Below, in pieces: positions 24,707 through 32,482 of a DNA stretch of 38,400 bases; position 1 is the stretch's first letter; every line of letters starts with the position of its first letter. The notes beneath the pieces are model-generated. The model was not told the origin of the DNA. It made no database searches and saw only the letters and a program-made list of their open reading frames with translations. This DNA comes from CAZGUG01 sp964529035 (GTDB lineage: Bacteria; Bacillota; Clostridia; Ch29), in NCBI GenBank assembly GCA_964529035.1, contig CAZGUG010000014.1, positions 1-38,400 on the forward strand. Reading direction: 5' to 3'. The translations under genes were made by a program, and so were the position numbers.

Positions 24707-25447
24707 TGTTTTTTCGATATCCTTTGCATTCCTGCCCCTATAATACAAAAATGCCGTTCCCGCAATAACGGCTGCGGCGCTTATTAGCTGCGCAGCCCTT
24801 ATACCCCCCAGCATTAAACTGTCGGTCCTTAATCCTTCTATGAAGAACCTGCCCACAGAATAAAGTATTAAATACAGCAGGAATACATTCCCCTCCGCTT
24901 TCTTCCTCTTCCTGTACCACAAAAGCACCGCCAGTACCGATAAGTTCCACAGCGATTCGTACAGAAATGTCGGGTGTACCCTGACACCGTCCACCATAAT
25001 GCCCCAGGGAAGGTCGGTGGGTACCCCGTGGGCTTCCCGGTTCATGAAGTTTCCCCATCTGCCAATCGCCTGTCCCAGTATAAGTCCCGGGGATGCGATG
25101 TCCGCAATGGTCCAGAAATTAATCCCTTTGACCCTGGAATAGACAATTCCGGTCAGCACGGCCGCAATCAGGGTGCCGTGGATTGCAAGTCCCCCGCCCC
25201 TTATGTTTAAAATCTGCCAGGGATCCTTCGAATAGTATCCCCAGTTAAAAATCACATAGTACAGCCTGGCGCCTATAATACCTGCAGGTATGCCGTATAT
25301 AACCAAATCCAGTATGATATTTTCATCCATGCCAACCCTTTTGGACTCCCTCAGGGCATATACAAGGCCGGCCATTATGCCGAAGGCCATTATTATTCCG
25401 TACCATCTAACCGAGATTCCGAAAATTTCAAAGGCTACCGGGTCCAT
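24698..25447 (-). CDS. lgt: Prolipoprotein diacylglyceryl transferase Lgt
   Basis: Lgt transfers diacylglycerol from phosphatidylglycerol to the lipobox Cys of prelipoproteins. The 249-residue protein has about seven membrane segments and the Lgt signature GRWGNFMNREAHG near 128-140, with the conserved RWYGI and IRGGGLAIHG blocks (His90 region). It follows yfmH by 14 bases, suggesting one operon yfmF-yfmH-lgt. Its stop lies inside the terminator hairpin. Confidence 0.96.
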   Translation of the reverse strand: MDPVAFEIFGISVRWYGIIMAFGIMAGLVYALRESKRVGMDENIILDLVIYGIPAGIIGARLYYVIFNWGYYSKDPWQILNIRGGGLAIHGTLIAAVLTGIVYSRVKGINFWTIADIASPGLILGQAIGRWGNFMNREAHGVPTDLPWGIMVDGVRVHPTFLYESLWNLSVLAVLLWYRKRKKAEGNVFLLYLILYSVGRFFIEGLRTDSLMLGGIRAAQLISAAAVIAGTAFLYYRGRNAKDIEKTPE

Positions 25448-25461
25448 AGTATACCTCTTTT

Positions 25462-26757
25462 CTACTTAGGAGTAATCAGCGACAGAACCGGGGTGCTGTG
25501 TCTTATATGCTCTTCAAACCTTTCACGCAGCGATTCCAATTCAATATCCCCGAGAAGTTCAACAAAGCTTAAGAAGTTTGCCCCCTTGAAATGGTAGGAA
25601 ACAAAGTTGGATGCTATGTATTCCAGGTTGTCAAAGTTTCTCAGGTACCTGCCCAACAGTTTGTTCCTTGCCAGTTTGAAATCCTTTTCCCCGAGGGTTT
25701 CCGGCTTCATACCGGAAACGTATTCCCGGATCAATCCAAACAGCCTGTCGGGGTCCGGGGATTCCCCGCCGAGCATGGAATAACTATAATCCACTTCGGC
25801 TATAAAGTCAAAGACAAAGCTGTCATTAATGAGCCCTTCCCGGTACAGCCTCTCGTACAAATCAGAGCCCTTTCCGAACAGCATCTCCAGCAGAACCGTT
25901 GTTATAATGTCCTTTTTAAGCAGCTCTCTGCCCCTTATACCAATATTCGCATCCTTAAACCCCATATTGAAAAGCGGCTGGGCAACAGCAAGCCTCTGCT
26001 CTATCCTTTCCTTGAATATTTGGTCAGATTCCTTTGGAAAAAACCGTTTTATGCTTCCCTTTCTTTCGGTAATGTTCTTTGAAGTATTCTCGTCAATCAA
26101 AGCCATTGCTTCGTTTATATCAATATCTCCCGCGGCAAACATAAGCATATTGTCGGGATGATAAAAATTGTTGTAGCAGCTGTAAAGAATATCCTTGTCA
26201 ATGCCTGAGATGGATTCCACCGTTCCTGCTATGTCTATCCTTACCGGATGCTTATGGTAAAGTCCCTGCAGCATGTTGAAAAAACTTCTCCATTCTCCGT
26301 TGTCGTCATACATTCTTATTTCCTGTGATATGATGCCCTTTTCCTTTTCCACGTTTTGATCGGTGAAATAAGGGTTTTGAACAAATTCCAGCAGAACTTC
26401 AAGGCATTCGTAAAAATTACTGGTTGAGGAAAACAGGTAAGCGGTATTTGTAAAATTGGTATAGGCATTGGCGGAAGCCCCAAGGGATGAAAACCTGTCA
26501 AACACATTGCCCTTTTCCTCTTCGAAAAGCTTGTGTTCTAAAAAATGGGCCACCCCTGCGGGAACTTCGGACGCTTGGTTTTGGCCCGGGGCAGAAAACT
26601 TCATGTCAACCGAACCGAAATTTGTGGCAAATATGGCAAACTGCTTTGAATAACCTCTTTTGGGAAGCACAAATACCTCAAGACCGTTTTTTAGCTTGGA
26701 ATAATAAAGGCTTTCTCTTATTTTGTCCATTCTTATCTCTTTAACGGGTATACTCAT
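25462..26757 (-). CDS. yfmH: M16 family zinc metalloprotease YfmH
   Basis: A 431-residue M16 peptidase of the YfmH type. The inverted zinc motif HFLEH (His71, Glu74, His75) is intact, with a downstream Glu146 in the SQEIRMYDDN block as probable third ligand. The C-terminal M16 domain spans about 200-420. M16 proteins often work as pairs of an active and an inactive subunit; here the upstream yfmF supplies the inactive partner. The ATG overlaps the yfmF stop (ATGA) with AGGAGG just before, so translation is coupled. Its substrate is unknown; it may degrade peptides. Confidence 0.92.
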   Translation of the reverse strand: MSIPVKEIRMDKIRESLYYSKLKNGLEVFVLPKRGYSKQFAIFATNFGSVDMKFSAPGQNQASEVPAGVAHFLEHKLFEEEKGNVFDRFSSLGASANAYTNFTNTAYLFSSTSNFYECLEVLLEFVQNPYFTDQNVEKEKGIISQEIRMYDDNGEWRSFFNMLQGLYHKHPVRIDIAGTVESISGIDKDILYSCYNNFYHPDNMLMFAAGDIDINEAMALIDENTSKNITERKGSIKRFFPKESDQIFKERIEQRLAVAQPLFNMGFKDANIGIRGRELLKKDIITTVLLEMLFGKGSDLYERLYREGLINDSFVFDFIAEVDYSYSMLGGESPDPDRLFGLIREYVSGMKPETLGEKDFKLARNKLLGRYLRNFDNLEYIASNFVSYHFKGANFLSFVELLGDIELESLRERFEEHIRHSTPVLSLITPK

Positions 26758-28049
26758 ATTTCCTCCTCCTTAACGGCTTTTCCTGCTGCTGTAAGAAAAT
26801 ATGTGACAGCATGCTTTATACTGTCGGCGGCCTTTACCACCTCTTCCCGGGTCACCTTCTCTATTTTCTCTATCAGCATGTCGGGTGTCATCCGGTAACC
26901 GGATATTATCCTGTCGACAAGCAGATCCGTAATATGCATCTTGTTGTCCTTCATGGAACGGATATTATTTATAAGGGCCCTTTGGGCAGCCTCCAGCTCC
27001 TGGGTGCTTATTCGGCCCTGTCTCATGTCTTCAAGCTGCGCTTCGATTATATCCACCGTTTTTTTGTAGTTGGCTATCTCAATACCCGAGCCGATAACCA
27101 TAAGTCCCTTAAATTTTTCCAGCCTTGCAAAGGAGTAATACGCCAGGCTTGCTTTTTCGCGCACATTGTTAAACAGCTTTGAATGAGCACCTCCACCCAG
27201 TATACTACCATAAACCAGTAACGGCACATAATCCTCATTGGTACAGTCTATTCCGGTGGTGTAACCCATTGTCAGCTTGCCCTGGTTCACATCCATAGCT
27301 TCGGTAACCTCTCTTGGGGCATCCGTCGGTTGGGGGGACAGTCGCTGGTCCGGATACCTGATATCCCGCCTATCAATTGCCGACGGCGTATCCAGGAATT
27401 CCTTCAAATCTGCCATATCAACGTCTCCTACCACGAATATATCGATTGGAACATGGGACAGCATGGTTTTATAATACTGTGCCAGCCCGGCCGGCGTCAA
27501 GGCTTCCAGTTCCCCGGCAGTCCCGTATTTATACCGGCTGAAGGGCTGACCCTTTGCGGTCTCTTCGTAACATCTTTCAACCGAATACTGAATTTTATCA
27601 TTAATACGGGCATCTATCAGCCTTTTAAGGTTGTCCCTTTCCTGGTCGAAGTAATCCCCACTGAAGCTCCCGTCAACAATCAAGGGTTTTGATACCAGCT
27701 TCACCAGAAATCCCAGGATTTCGGACACTACACCTTCACCTTTCATGGTGTATTTGTCACTTATAACGTTACTGCCAAAGTATATAAGCTGGATATCACC
27801 CTTCTTTAATATATCCACGTTCAGCGAAGCCCCATAACGCCTTCCCAGATACTCTTCAATGGATTTGGTATCCTTAAACTCTTCACACCCTCGTTTCAGT
27901 ACATGGGGAAGCAGTGCATTACTGGTGAAATTTTCGTCAAACGGTCTGTACATTATCAGGCTCACCGAAACCGTTTTGAATTTTGGTTCCTTCAGAAGGT
28001 ACAGATTGATTCCCTTGCCGAGCCTGTGCTGATAGTATACCCCTTCCAT
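26754..28049 (-). CDS. yfmF: M16-like protein YfmF (inactive partner)
   Basis: A 431-residue M16-fold protein with the same domain layout and length as its neighbour YfmH, but the zinc motif is absent: the equivalent region reads LLPHVLKRGCEE instead of HxxEH. It is therefore probably a non-catalytic subunit. YfmF-like features include SNALLPHVLKRG, the second-domain GSILGGGAHSKLFNNVREKASLAYY block, and a C-terminal helical region. GAGGAGG precedes the ATG. A sigma-A-type promoter candidate lies 40-67 bases upstream. Confidence 0.9.
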   Translation of the reverse strand: MEGVYYQHRLGKGINLYLLKEPKFKTVSVSLIMYRPFDENFTSNALLPHVLKRGCEEFKDTKSIEEYLGRRYGASLNVDILKKGDIQLIYFGSNVISDKYTMKGEGVVSEILGFLVKLVSKPLIVDGSFSGDYFDQERDNLKRLIDARINDKIQYSVERCYEETAKGQPFSRYKYGTAGELEALTPAGLAQYYKTMLSHVPIDIFVVGDVDMADLKEFLDTPSAIDRRDIRYPDQRLSPQPTDAPREVTEAMDVNQGKLTMGYTTGIDCTNEDYVPLLVYGSILGGGAHSKLFNNVREKASLAYYSFARLEKFKGLMVIGSGIEIANYKKTVDIIEAQLEDMRQGRISTQELEAAQRALINNIRSMKDNKMHITDLLVDRIISGYRMTPDMLIEKIEKVTREEVVKAADSIKHAVTYFLTAAGKAVKEEEI

Positions 28050-28088
28050 CCTCAGTCCTCCTCAGGTAAGTTATCTATAATATTATTT

Positions 28089-28116
28089 AGTATATACTTC
28101 ATATTTATCCATACAA
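28089..28116 (-). promoter_or_regulatory. Candidate sigma-A promoter of yfmF-yfmH-lgt
   Basis: Minus strand TTGTAT (28116-28111), 16-base spacer, TATACT (28094-28089), just downstream of the terminator of the preceding gene. Confidence 0.45.
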
Positions 28117-28137
28117 TCCAAAAATCCTGCCGGATAC

Positions 28138-28167
28138 TAAAAAGCGGGAAACAAAAACTTTCCCGCT
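28138..28167 (-). terminator. Terminator after the chelatase-like gene
   Basis: Perfect 9-bp stem AGCGGGAAA/TTTCCCGCT with a short A/T loop, followed on the minus strand by five T, immediately after the stop codon. Confidence 0.85.
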
Positions 28168-28168
28168 C

Positions 28169-29374
28169 TTACCTCTCGTTTACCATTTCAAGTCTATCCA
28201 ACAGTGCATCAACAAGGTAGTCACTGTCCCCCCAGGGCCCTATGAACACCGTACCAACGTTTTCCGGCAGTTTTCTGCTTTCGGCCAGACGGGGGATGAT
28301 ATACTCCGTTTCGATGCCGGTACTCTCAAAACCAACGGCTGCTATGACCAGCTTGTTTATACCATAATCAAGCAGATAGTCCAGCGTGTCCTTCACACCC
28401 GACTGCCTGTGCCCTATATATGCAATCCTTATCTTTCTGCCGTCGTACCCGTTCTTAACAAGGCTTTCCTTTATTTTGTTATAAAACACTTCTGCTCTGT
28501 CAAAGGCCTGGGGATATTCTTTTTGTGTTTTCCTGTCAAAACCCCTGGCCACCAATATCACTCCAACCTGTTCGGGGCTTATCTCCTGGGTTTTTTCCAG
28601 TATACGCTGTTCATAAAGGGATACAATCCCGTCATGGTTCCATAGGGGGAAGGTAAACAGCACTTCGGCCTCGTTGCCGCTTTTCTCAATAACTCCAATT
28701 ATTTTTTTGTCAATCACTTCCTTAAAGGGCATTTCCACCAGCAGATTATTAAGTACTATAATTTTGTCGTAACCCTTCTTAAGTATCTCATCAACAACCG
28801 TTTCTATAAAGGGAGATCCGAACAGGTCGGCGCAGTATAGTTCGAACCTGTCTCCCAATTCAGCTTTCAGCTTGTCAAACAAGTTTTGACCGGTAAGTAT
28901 GCAAGTCTCCCCGTCAATACTGTTAAAGCTTCTTTTCAATTGCTGTGCCTTAAACGGAATGTTCCACCATCTGACCCCTCCCAGCCCTGCTTCACGGCAG
29001 GATTTGAGCCGGTAGATGGCACTGTGGGAATCATAAAGGTCAATTTCTCCGGGCGACAGCAGCAAAACCGCTGTCCCGCCATTTATTTCTGCCGGTGTAA
29101 TATCTCCCGTCTTCACCCTGCCGGAAAAACTGCTCATATATATACAGGACAGCAGATACCCAGTCAGCATTAGTACCGCAAACAGCAGTATAATCCTTGG
29201 TTTTTTGTAAAATTTCCTGATATGCAGTACCGAAGCAAACAGGCATATGCATAACAGTACAATTAGAATAACCTGCCAGGCTCCATGTAACACAAACGAT
29301 ACTGCAAAAGTAATACCCATTATCAATGCAAGGAATATCAACAACAAATTATTTGATTTGACTCTAATTTTCAC
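28169..29374 (-). CDS. Membrane-anchored ferrochelatase-like protein (catalytic His apparently lost)
   Basis: A 401-residue protein with three hydrophobic segments at about 8-29, 34-50 and 60-79, then a cytoplasmic or external domain of about 310 residues, which resembles the two-lobed ferrochelatase/chelatase fold. Lobe one begins AVLLLSPGEIDLYD and has NIPFKAQQLKRSF; lobe two begins VGVILVARGFD and later has RIAYIGHRQSG and AAVGFESTGIETEYIIPRLA. Where chelatases carry a catalytic His (as in AHG), this protein has Arg277 (ARG), so ordinary metal insertion is doubtful. The start is GTG with GGAGGGGG upstream. No heme genes are nearby. The fold assignment is by eye. Confidence 0.55.
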   Translation of the reverse strand: MKIRVKSNNLLLIFLALIMGITFAVSFVLHGAWQVILIVLLCICLFASVLHIRKFYKKPRIILLFAVLMLTGYLLSCIYMSSFSGRVKTGDITPAEINGGTAVLLLSPGEIDLYDSHSAIYRLKSCREAGLGGVRWWNIPFKAQQLKRSFNSIDGETCILTGQNLFDKLKAELGDRFELYCADLFGSPFIETVVDEILKKGYDKIIVLNNLLVEMPFKEVIDKKIIGVIEKSGNEAEVLFTFPLWNHDGIVSLYEQRILEKTQEISPEQVGVILVARGFDRKTQKEYPQAFDRAEVFYNKIKESLVKNGYDGRKIRIAYIGHRQSGVKDTLDYLLDYGINKLVIAAVGFESTGIETEYIIPRLAESRKLPENVGTVFIGPWGDSDYLVDALLDRLEMVNER

Positions 29375-29424
29375 ATAACCCCCCTCCTCTAATAAACTCT
29401 ATGCTGCCTGGTCGCAATAAATAA

Positions 29425-29454
29425 CACAAAAATAGCCCCGGGGCTATTTTTGTG
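29425..29454. terminator. Perfect 30-base palindrome, bidirectional terminator
   Basis: Two perfect 15-base arms meet without a loop (centre CCCCGGGG, flanked by A-run and T-run inside the arms). It ends in ATTTTTGTG on both strands. With the hairpin at 29480-29497 it separates the pduL-type gene from the chelatase-like gene. Confidence 0.7.
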
Positions 29455-29479
29455 CAGGTATTCCGGTAAAATAAGAACA

Positions 29480-29497
29480 ACCCGGTTATGTCCGGGT
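29480..29497 (-). terminator. GC-rich hairpin after the pduL-type gene
   Basis: Stem ACCCGG/CCGGGT with a 6-base loop, followed on the minus strand by a broken T-rich run (TGTTCTTATTTT). It is a weaker, first terminator ahead of the palindrome. Confidence 0.5.
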
Positions 29498-29531
29498 CAT
29501 TCTTTAAATAGTTTTAATTATAAAGATAGGC

Positions 29532-30110
29532 CTAATCGGTTATCACTTCCACCATGGCTCCGTTGCCGATACCGGCCGCATTCCCCTCTTCGACGTCTAT
29601 ATGCATATCCAAGGCATAACTGGGTGAAACCCTTATAAGTACGTTTTCAAATATCAATCCTCTCATGCCTTCCACCTTTACCTTAACCCTCTGGAAATCC
29701 TCAACCCCGAAGACCTTTGCATCGTCAGGGTGCATGTGAATATGCCTTGCCGCAACAATAACACCGTACTCAAGGTCAACTTCTCCCTTGGGTCCAACCA
29801 GTTTAACTCCGGGAGTACCTTCTAGGTCTCCGGAATCCCTTACCGGAGGATTAATCCCCAGGGCATAACCGTCGGATACGGATAATTCCACCTGTGTTTC
29901 TTTTCTGACAGGACCCAGGATTCTTACTCCCTTGATTGTCCTCTTTGGTCCTACTATGTCCACTTTCTCTTCGCAGGCATACTGTCCCGGTTGAGACAAC
30001 ACTTTGTACTCGGTCAACTGATGCCCGGGGCCAAAAAGTATGTCAAGGTGCTCCCGGGTTACATGTAAATGCCTGTTGGACAGTCCTACGGGCACTTTAT
30101 TCTGCTTCAT
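29532..30110 (-). CDS. pduL: PduL-type phosphate propanoyltransferase (phosphotransacylase)
   Basis: PduL exchanges acyl-CoA and acyl-phosphate. The 192-residue protein has the two PduL beta-barrel halves with the metal-binding histidines: SNRHLH (His14, His16), ARHIHMHP (His123, His125, His127) and DMHIDVEEGNAA (His170). No microcompartment shell genes are adjacent and it lacks an N-terminal encapsulation helix. It may thus serve as a housekeeping phosphotransacetylase making acetyl phosphate for acetate formation, with the kinase elsewhere. I chose the ATG at 30110, preceded by AGGAGGG; the frame stays open 18 more codons without a better binding site. Confidence 0.92.
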   Translation of the reverse strand: MKQNKVPVGLSNRHLHVTREHLDILFGPGHQLTEYKVLSQPGQYACEEKVDIVGPKRTIKGVRILGPVRKETQVELSVSDGYALGINPPVRDSGDLEGTPGVKLVGPKGEVDLEYGVIVAARHIHMHPDDAKVFGVEDFQRVKVKVEGMRGLIFENVLIRVSPSYALDMHIDVEEGNAAGIGNGAMVEVITD

Positions 30111-30181
30111 TATTTCCCTCCTCTCCCTATTGTTATATTCGGCGAACAGTGTAGTCAACTCCATACTGCACTATCCATCTT

Positions 30182-30211
30182 ATTTTATCAGATTGTTTTA
30201 TAAATTTCCAA
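30182..30211 (-). promoter_or_regulatory. Candidate sigma-A promoter of the pduL-type gene
   Basis: Minus strand TTGGAA (30211-30206), 18-base spacer, TAAAAT (30187-30182), immediately downstream of the aroC stop. No terminator was recognised after aroC, so read-through is also possible. Confidence 0.35.
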
Positions 30212-31312
30212 TTATCTTGTTTTAATATGCTCTATATAATTTTGATAATTTTTTTGCATTTCGTCGTATGAATCCCCTCCGAATTTTTCTCTAAGCTCCA
30301 CGGCAATGACCCAGGCCGCGGCAGCCTTTGCCACCACCGCAGCAGCCTCCAGTGCGCATACATCCGACCGCTCATATCCCGCCCTGACCGCTTCCTTTGT
30401 TTCCATGTCCACGCTCCCAAGGGGTTTTTTCAGCGTAGGTATCGGTTTTAACGCGCACCGAAGTACCAAAGGGCTTCCGTTGGTAACACCGCCCTCTATT
30501 CCTCCGGCATTGTTGGTTTTGCGAAAATACCCCCCTTTGTCGTTATAGAAAATTTCGTCATGTACCCGGGAGCCGAAACGCTGCGCCGCTTCAAAACCTA
30601 ATCCTATTTCAACACCCTTGACCCCCTGTATGCTCATCAGCGCTGCAGCCAGCCTGCCGTCCAATTTGCGGTCGTGATGGACATAACTGCCCAGCCCGGG
30701 CGGAAGACCCGTTGCAGTAACCTGGATTATTCCTCCTATGGTATCTCCGGTCTCCGCTGCCGTCCGTACGGCTTCCTCCATTTCTTGCACCTTTAGCTTT
30801 TTACCTTCTGGCAGCAGGGTCCCGGATACGCTAATTACGCTACTTTCAACGTGTATGCCAAACAACTCTGCCATCTGGAGTGCCACTGCTCCCACCGCAG
30901 CCCTTATGGCGGTTTCCCGGGCGCTGGCCCGTTCGAGTACATTCCTTATGTCATTGTGGTTATATTTAAGTGCACCGGCAAGGTCGGCATGCCCCGGCCG
31001 GGGTCTTTTTAACAAACCCTCGGATGACACCTCACCTTCAGCCTTCATTATATCCTTCCAGTTGTCCCAGTCCCTGTTCTTAATAAAAATACACAGCGGA
31101 CTGCCCAGAGTATAGCCTCCCCTTACCCCGGAAAGTATCTCCACGCTGTCTTTTTCTATCGCCATTCGTTTTCCTCTGCCCTTTCCCTGCTGTCTCTCGT
31201 AAAGCATCCGGTTTACCGGCTCCACACCGAAAGGCATATTGGAAGGCAGCCCCTCCACTATCGCACACAGTCCCCTTCCATGGGATTCGCCCGACGATAA
31301 GTATCTCAACAT
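30212..31312 (-). CDS. aroC: Chorismate synthase AroC
   Basis: AroC eliminates phosphate from EPSP to form chorismate, the last step of the shikimate pathway, and needs reduced FMN. The 366-residue protein has the family signatures GESHGRGLCAIVEGLP (8-23), RPRPGHADLAGALKY, the arginine-rich ERASARETAIRAAVGAVA, and GGIEGGVTNGSPLVLR near 270-285. No other shikimate genes are adjacent. A promoter candidate lies just upstream. The ribosome binding site (GGCGGTG) is modest. Confidence 0.97.
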   Translation of the reverse strand: MLRYLSSGESHGRGLCAIVEGLPSNMPFGVEPVNRMLYERQQGKGRGKRMAIEKDSVEILSGVRGGYTLGSPLCIFIKNRDWDNWKDIMKAEGEVSSEGLLKRPRPGHADLAGALKYNHNDIRNVLERASARETAIRAAVGAVALQMAELFGIHVESSVISVSGTLLPEGKKLKVQEMEEAVRTAAETGDTIGGIIQVTATGLPPGLGSYVHHDRKLDGRLAAALMSIQGVKGVEIGLGFEAAQRFGSRVHDEIFYNDKGGYFRKTNNAGGIEGGVTNGSPLVLRCALKPIPTLKKPLGSVDMETKEAVRAGYERSDVCALEAAAVVAKAAAAWVIAVELREKFGGDSYDEMQKNYQNYIEHIKTR

Positions 31313-31356
31313 ATCTTAAACACCGCCCATATAAAAATTCTGGTTTTAATATCATA

Positions 31357-31385
31357 ATTATATTACATTTTCCACCGTGTAAGAA
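31357..31385 (-). promoter_or_regulatory. Candidate sigma-A promoter of aroC
   Basis: Minus strand TTCTTA (31385-31380), 17-base spacer, perfect TATAAT (31362-31357), directly after the terminator of the preceding small gene. Confidence 0.4.
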
Positions 31386-31390
31386 GCTCA

Positions 31391-31420
31391 AAAAAACAGG
31401 GAGCTAATGTCCCTGCTTTT
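31391..31420. terminator. Bidirectional terminator after the probable selenoprotein gene
   Basis: Perfect stem CAGGGA (31397-31402) / TCCCTG (31410-31415), 7-base loop, with an A-run on the left and T-run on the right, so U-tracts follow on both strands. It starts right after the stop of the small gene at 31421-31615, supporting that reading frame as a real transcription unit. Confidence 0.85.
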
Positions 31421-31615
31421 TTATTCCGAATACCTTTTATTCAATTCGTCAACTATTTCATCGGCTTTCACGCCGTAGGTTTGAGCTGCCCGCCCAACGC
31501 TCTTGTACAGAGCACCTCCTCACCCGAAACACCGGATACCAAAGCGCTTGAAAACCTCTTCGGCTTCAGGGTGCTGCTTGAGTATATCCTTAACCTTGCT
31601 TTCTTTGCTGTACAA
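31421..31615 (-). CDS. DUF1858 (redox-disulfide domain) protein, probable selenoprotein with in-frame TGA
   Basis: A 64-codon gene hidden from ordinary ORF finding by one in-frame TGA at 31522-31520 (codon 32). The product reads through as a DUF1858-type domain (also known as the hybrid-cluster-protein-associated redox disulfide domain): KVKDILKQHPEAEEVFKRFG, then RCFG-TGA-GGA, then the AAQTYGVKADEIVDELNK block. The family normally has C-x-G-C at this place; the TGA replaces the second Cys (Cys29-Phe-Gly-U32), the usual signature of selenocysteine. A wobble-containing 8-bp hairpin follows at 31516-31496. The start is TTG, with GGAGGTG seven bases upstream, and a strong terminator follows the TAA stop. 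The alternative is a nonsense mutation in a Cys-containing gene or a base error, but Cys-to-TGA needs one specific change and both flanks remain coherent. Confidence 0.7.
31496..31516 (-). promoter_or_regulatory. Candidate bacterial SECIS hairpin
   Basis: Starting 4 bases after the TGA, the minus strand can form an 8-bp stem (GGTGCTCT / AGAGCGTT, three G-U pairs) with loop GTACA. A G at the start of the apical loop fits bacterial SECIS elements. The distance from TGA to loop (11 bases) is shorter than the usual 16 or more. An alternative hairpin, GAGC/GCTC, starts its loop about 21 bases after the TGA but has only 4 pairs. Confidence 0.4.
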
Positions 31616-31700
31616 AGTATAACACCTCCAAACCGGACGATTTACTAATATTATATTATACTTTCCCCCGCTTCGATATGTTTCTTTCGGTTTATTACGC

Positions 31701-32297
31701 TTAAAACCCGTAAAAGTCGTGATTCCCTATGGTGGTTACGTATTCCAGCCTGTCCTTAAACCATTTTGATGCCCTCTCCCCTGCAAGGTCTTCGTATATG
31801 AAAAACAGTGCGTTGCCTACCGACTGACCGTTATCACCTATGGGTTTTCTGCCTTCCAGCACTTCATATGCAGCCATGTAAGATTCTTCTGCCGGTTCCT
31901 TGTTCTCCCATCCTCCGTCAGTTACAGGTTGAAACTGTCCTTTTTGGAAAACAACCGCTTCCAATGTATTCGGAAATCTTCTGCTCATCACCCTGTTGAG
32001 TACCACCGACCCCACCGCCACTTTGCCCTCGTAGGGCTCATAACGGGCTTCGCACTCTATTATTTTAGCCAGAAGATATATTTCCCCTTCACCTACCTGT
32101 GTAAAGCCCGGGCTCGCTTCTGCCTTCGGATGCGCCACCGCCGACTTCATCGCAGGCTGGAGCAGCGGCATTACTGCCGGTGCGTCCATATACATGTCCT
32201 CACTGCATACTTTTTCTGACCCGGTAAAACCCGTTAACAGTATCGTCACAACTGCAAAAATAACAGCTGCCAATACCGCTTTCTTATGTGTTTCCAT
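31701..32297 (-). CDS. SleB/CwlJ-type cell wall hydrolase
   Basis: A 198-residue exported protein with a signal peptide or anchor at about 7-25 and a Hydrolase_2 (SleB/CwlJ) domain from about 72 to the end. Motifs are LLAKIIECEARYEPYEGKVAV (with the catalytic-type Glu), AVGSVVLNRV, FQPV and a GNALFFIYE stretch. SleB and CwlJ are spore-cortex lytic enzymes used in germination, but many clostridia have extra copies acting on vegetative walls. No SleB-type peptidoglycan-binding domain is present. Without context, spore or vegetative function cannot be decided. Confidence 0.88.
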   Translation of the reverse strand: METHKKAVLAAVIFAVVTILLTGFTGSEKVCSEDMYMDAPAVMPLLQPAMKSAVAHPKAEASPGFTQVGEGEIYLLAKIIECEARYEPYEGKVAVGSVVLNRVMSRRFPNTLEAVVFQKGQFQPVTDGGWENKEPAEESYMAAYEVLEGRKPIGDNGQSVGNALFFIYEDLAGERASKWFKDRLEYVTTIGNHDFYGF

Positions 32298-32410
32298 TAT
32301 TTCCTCCCCCTGATATTGGTAACTTTATCCAACACAAGTCATTACTATACCAGATTTTTCTGTGAATTACAACCTCTCTTCTTATATATCCAATTACGTG
32401 CGAAAATATA

Positions 32411-32441
32411 ACAAAAAAATAAGACCGCATTATATACGGCC
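32411..32441 (-). terminator. Terminator after punA
   Basis: Minus-strand stem GGCCG/CGGTC (one G-U pair) with a 9-base A/T loop, followed by TTATTTTTTT, about 40 bases past the punA stop. Confidence 0.65.
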
Positions 32442-32482
32442 CTGAACATATGTACAGTGGCAAAACAAATCATTCTTCAGAT

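Noticed and set aside
31421..31615. Reading the TGA-interrupted DUF1858 gene as an ordinary pseudogene
   Set aside because: Not fully excluded, but the single stop falls exactly at the redox Cys codon, both flanks stay in frame with family-like residues, and start, binding site and terminator are intact.
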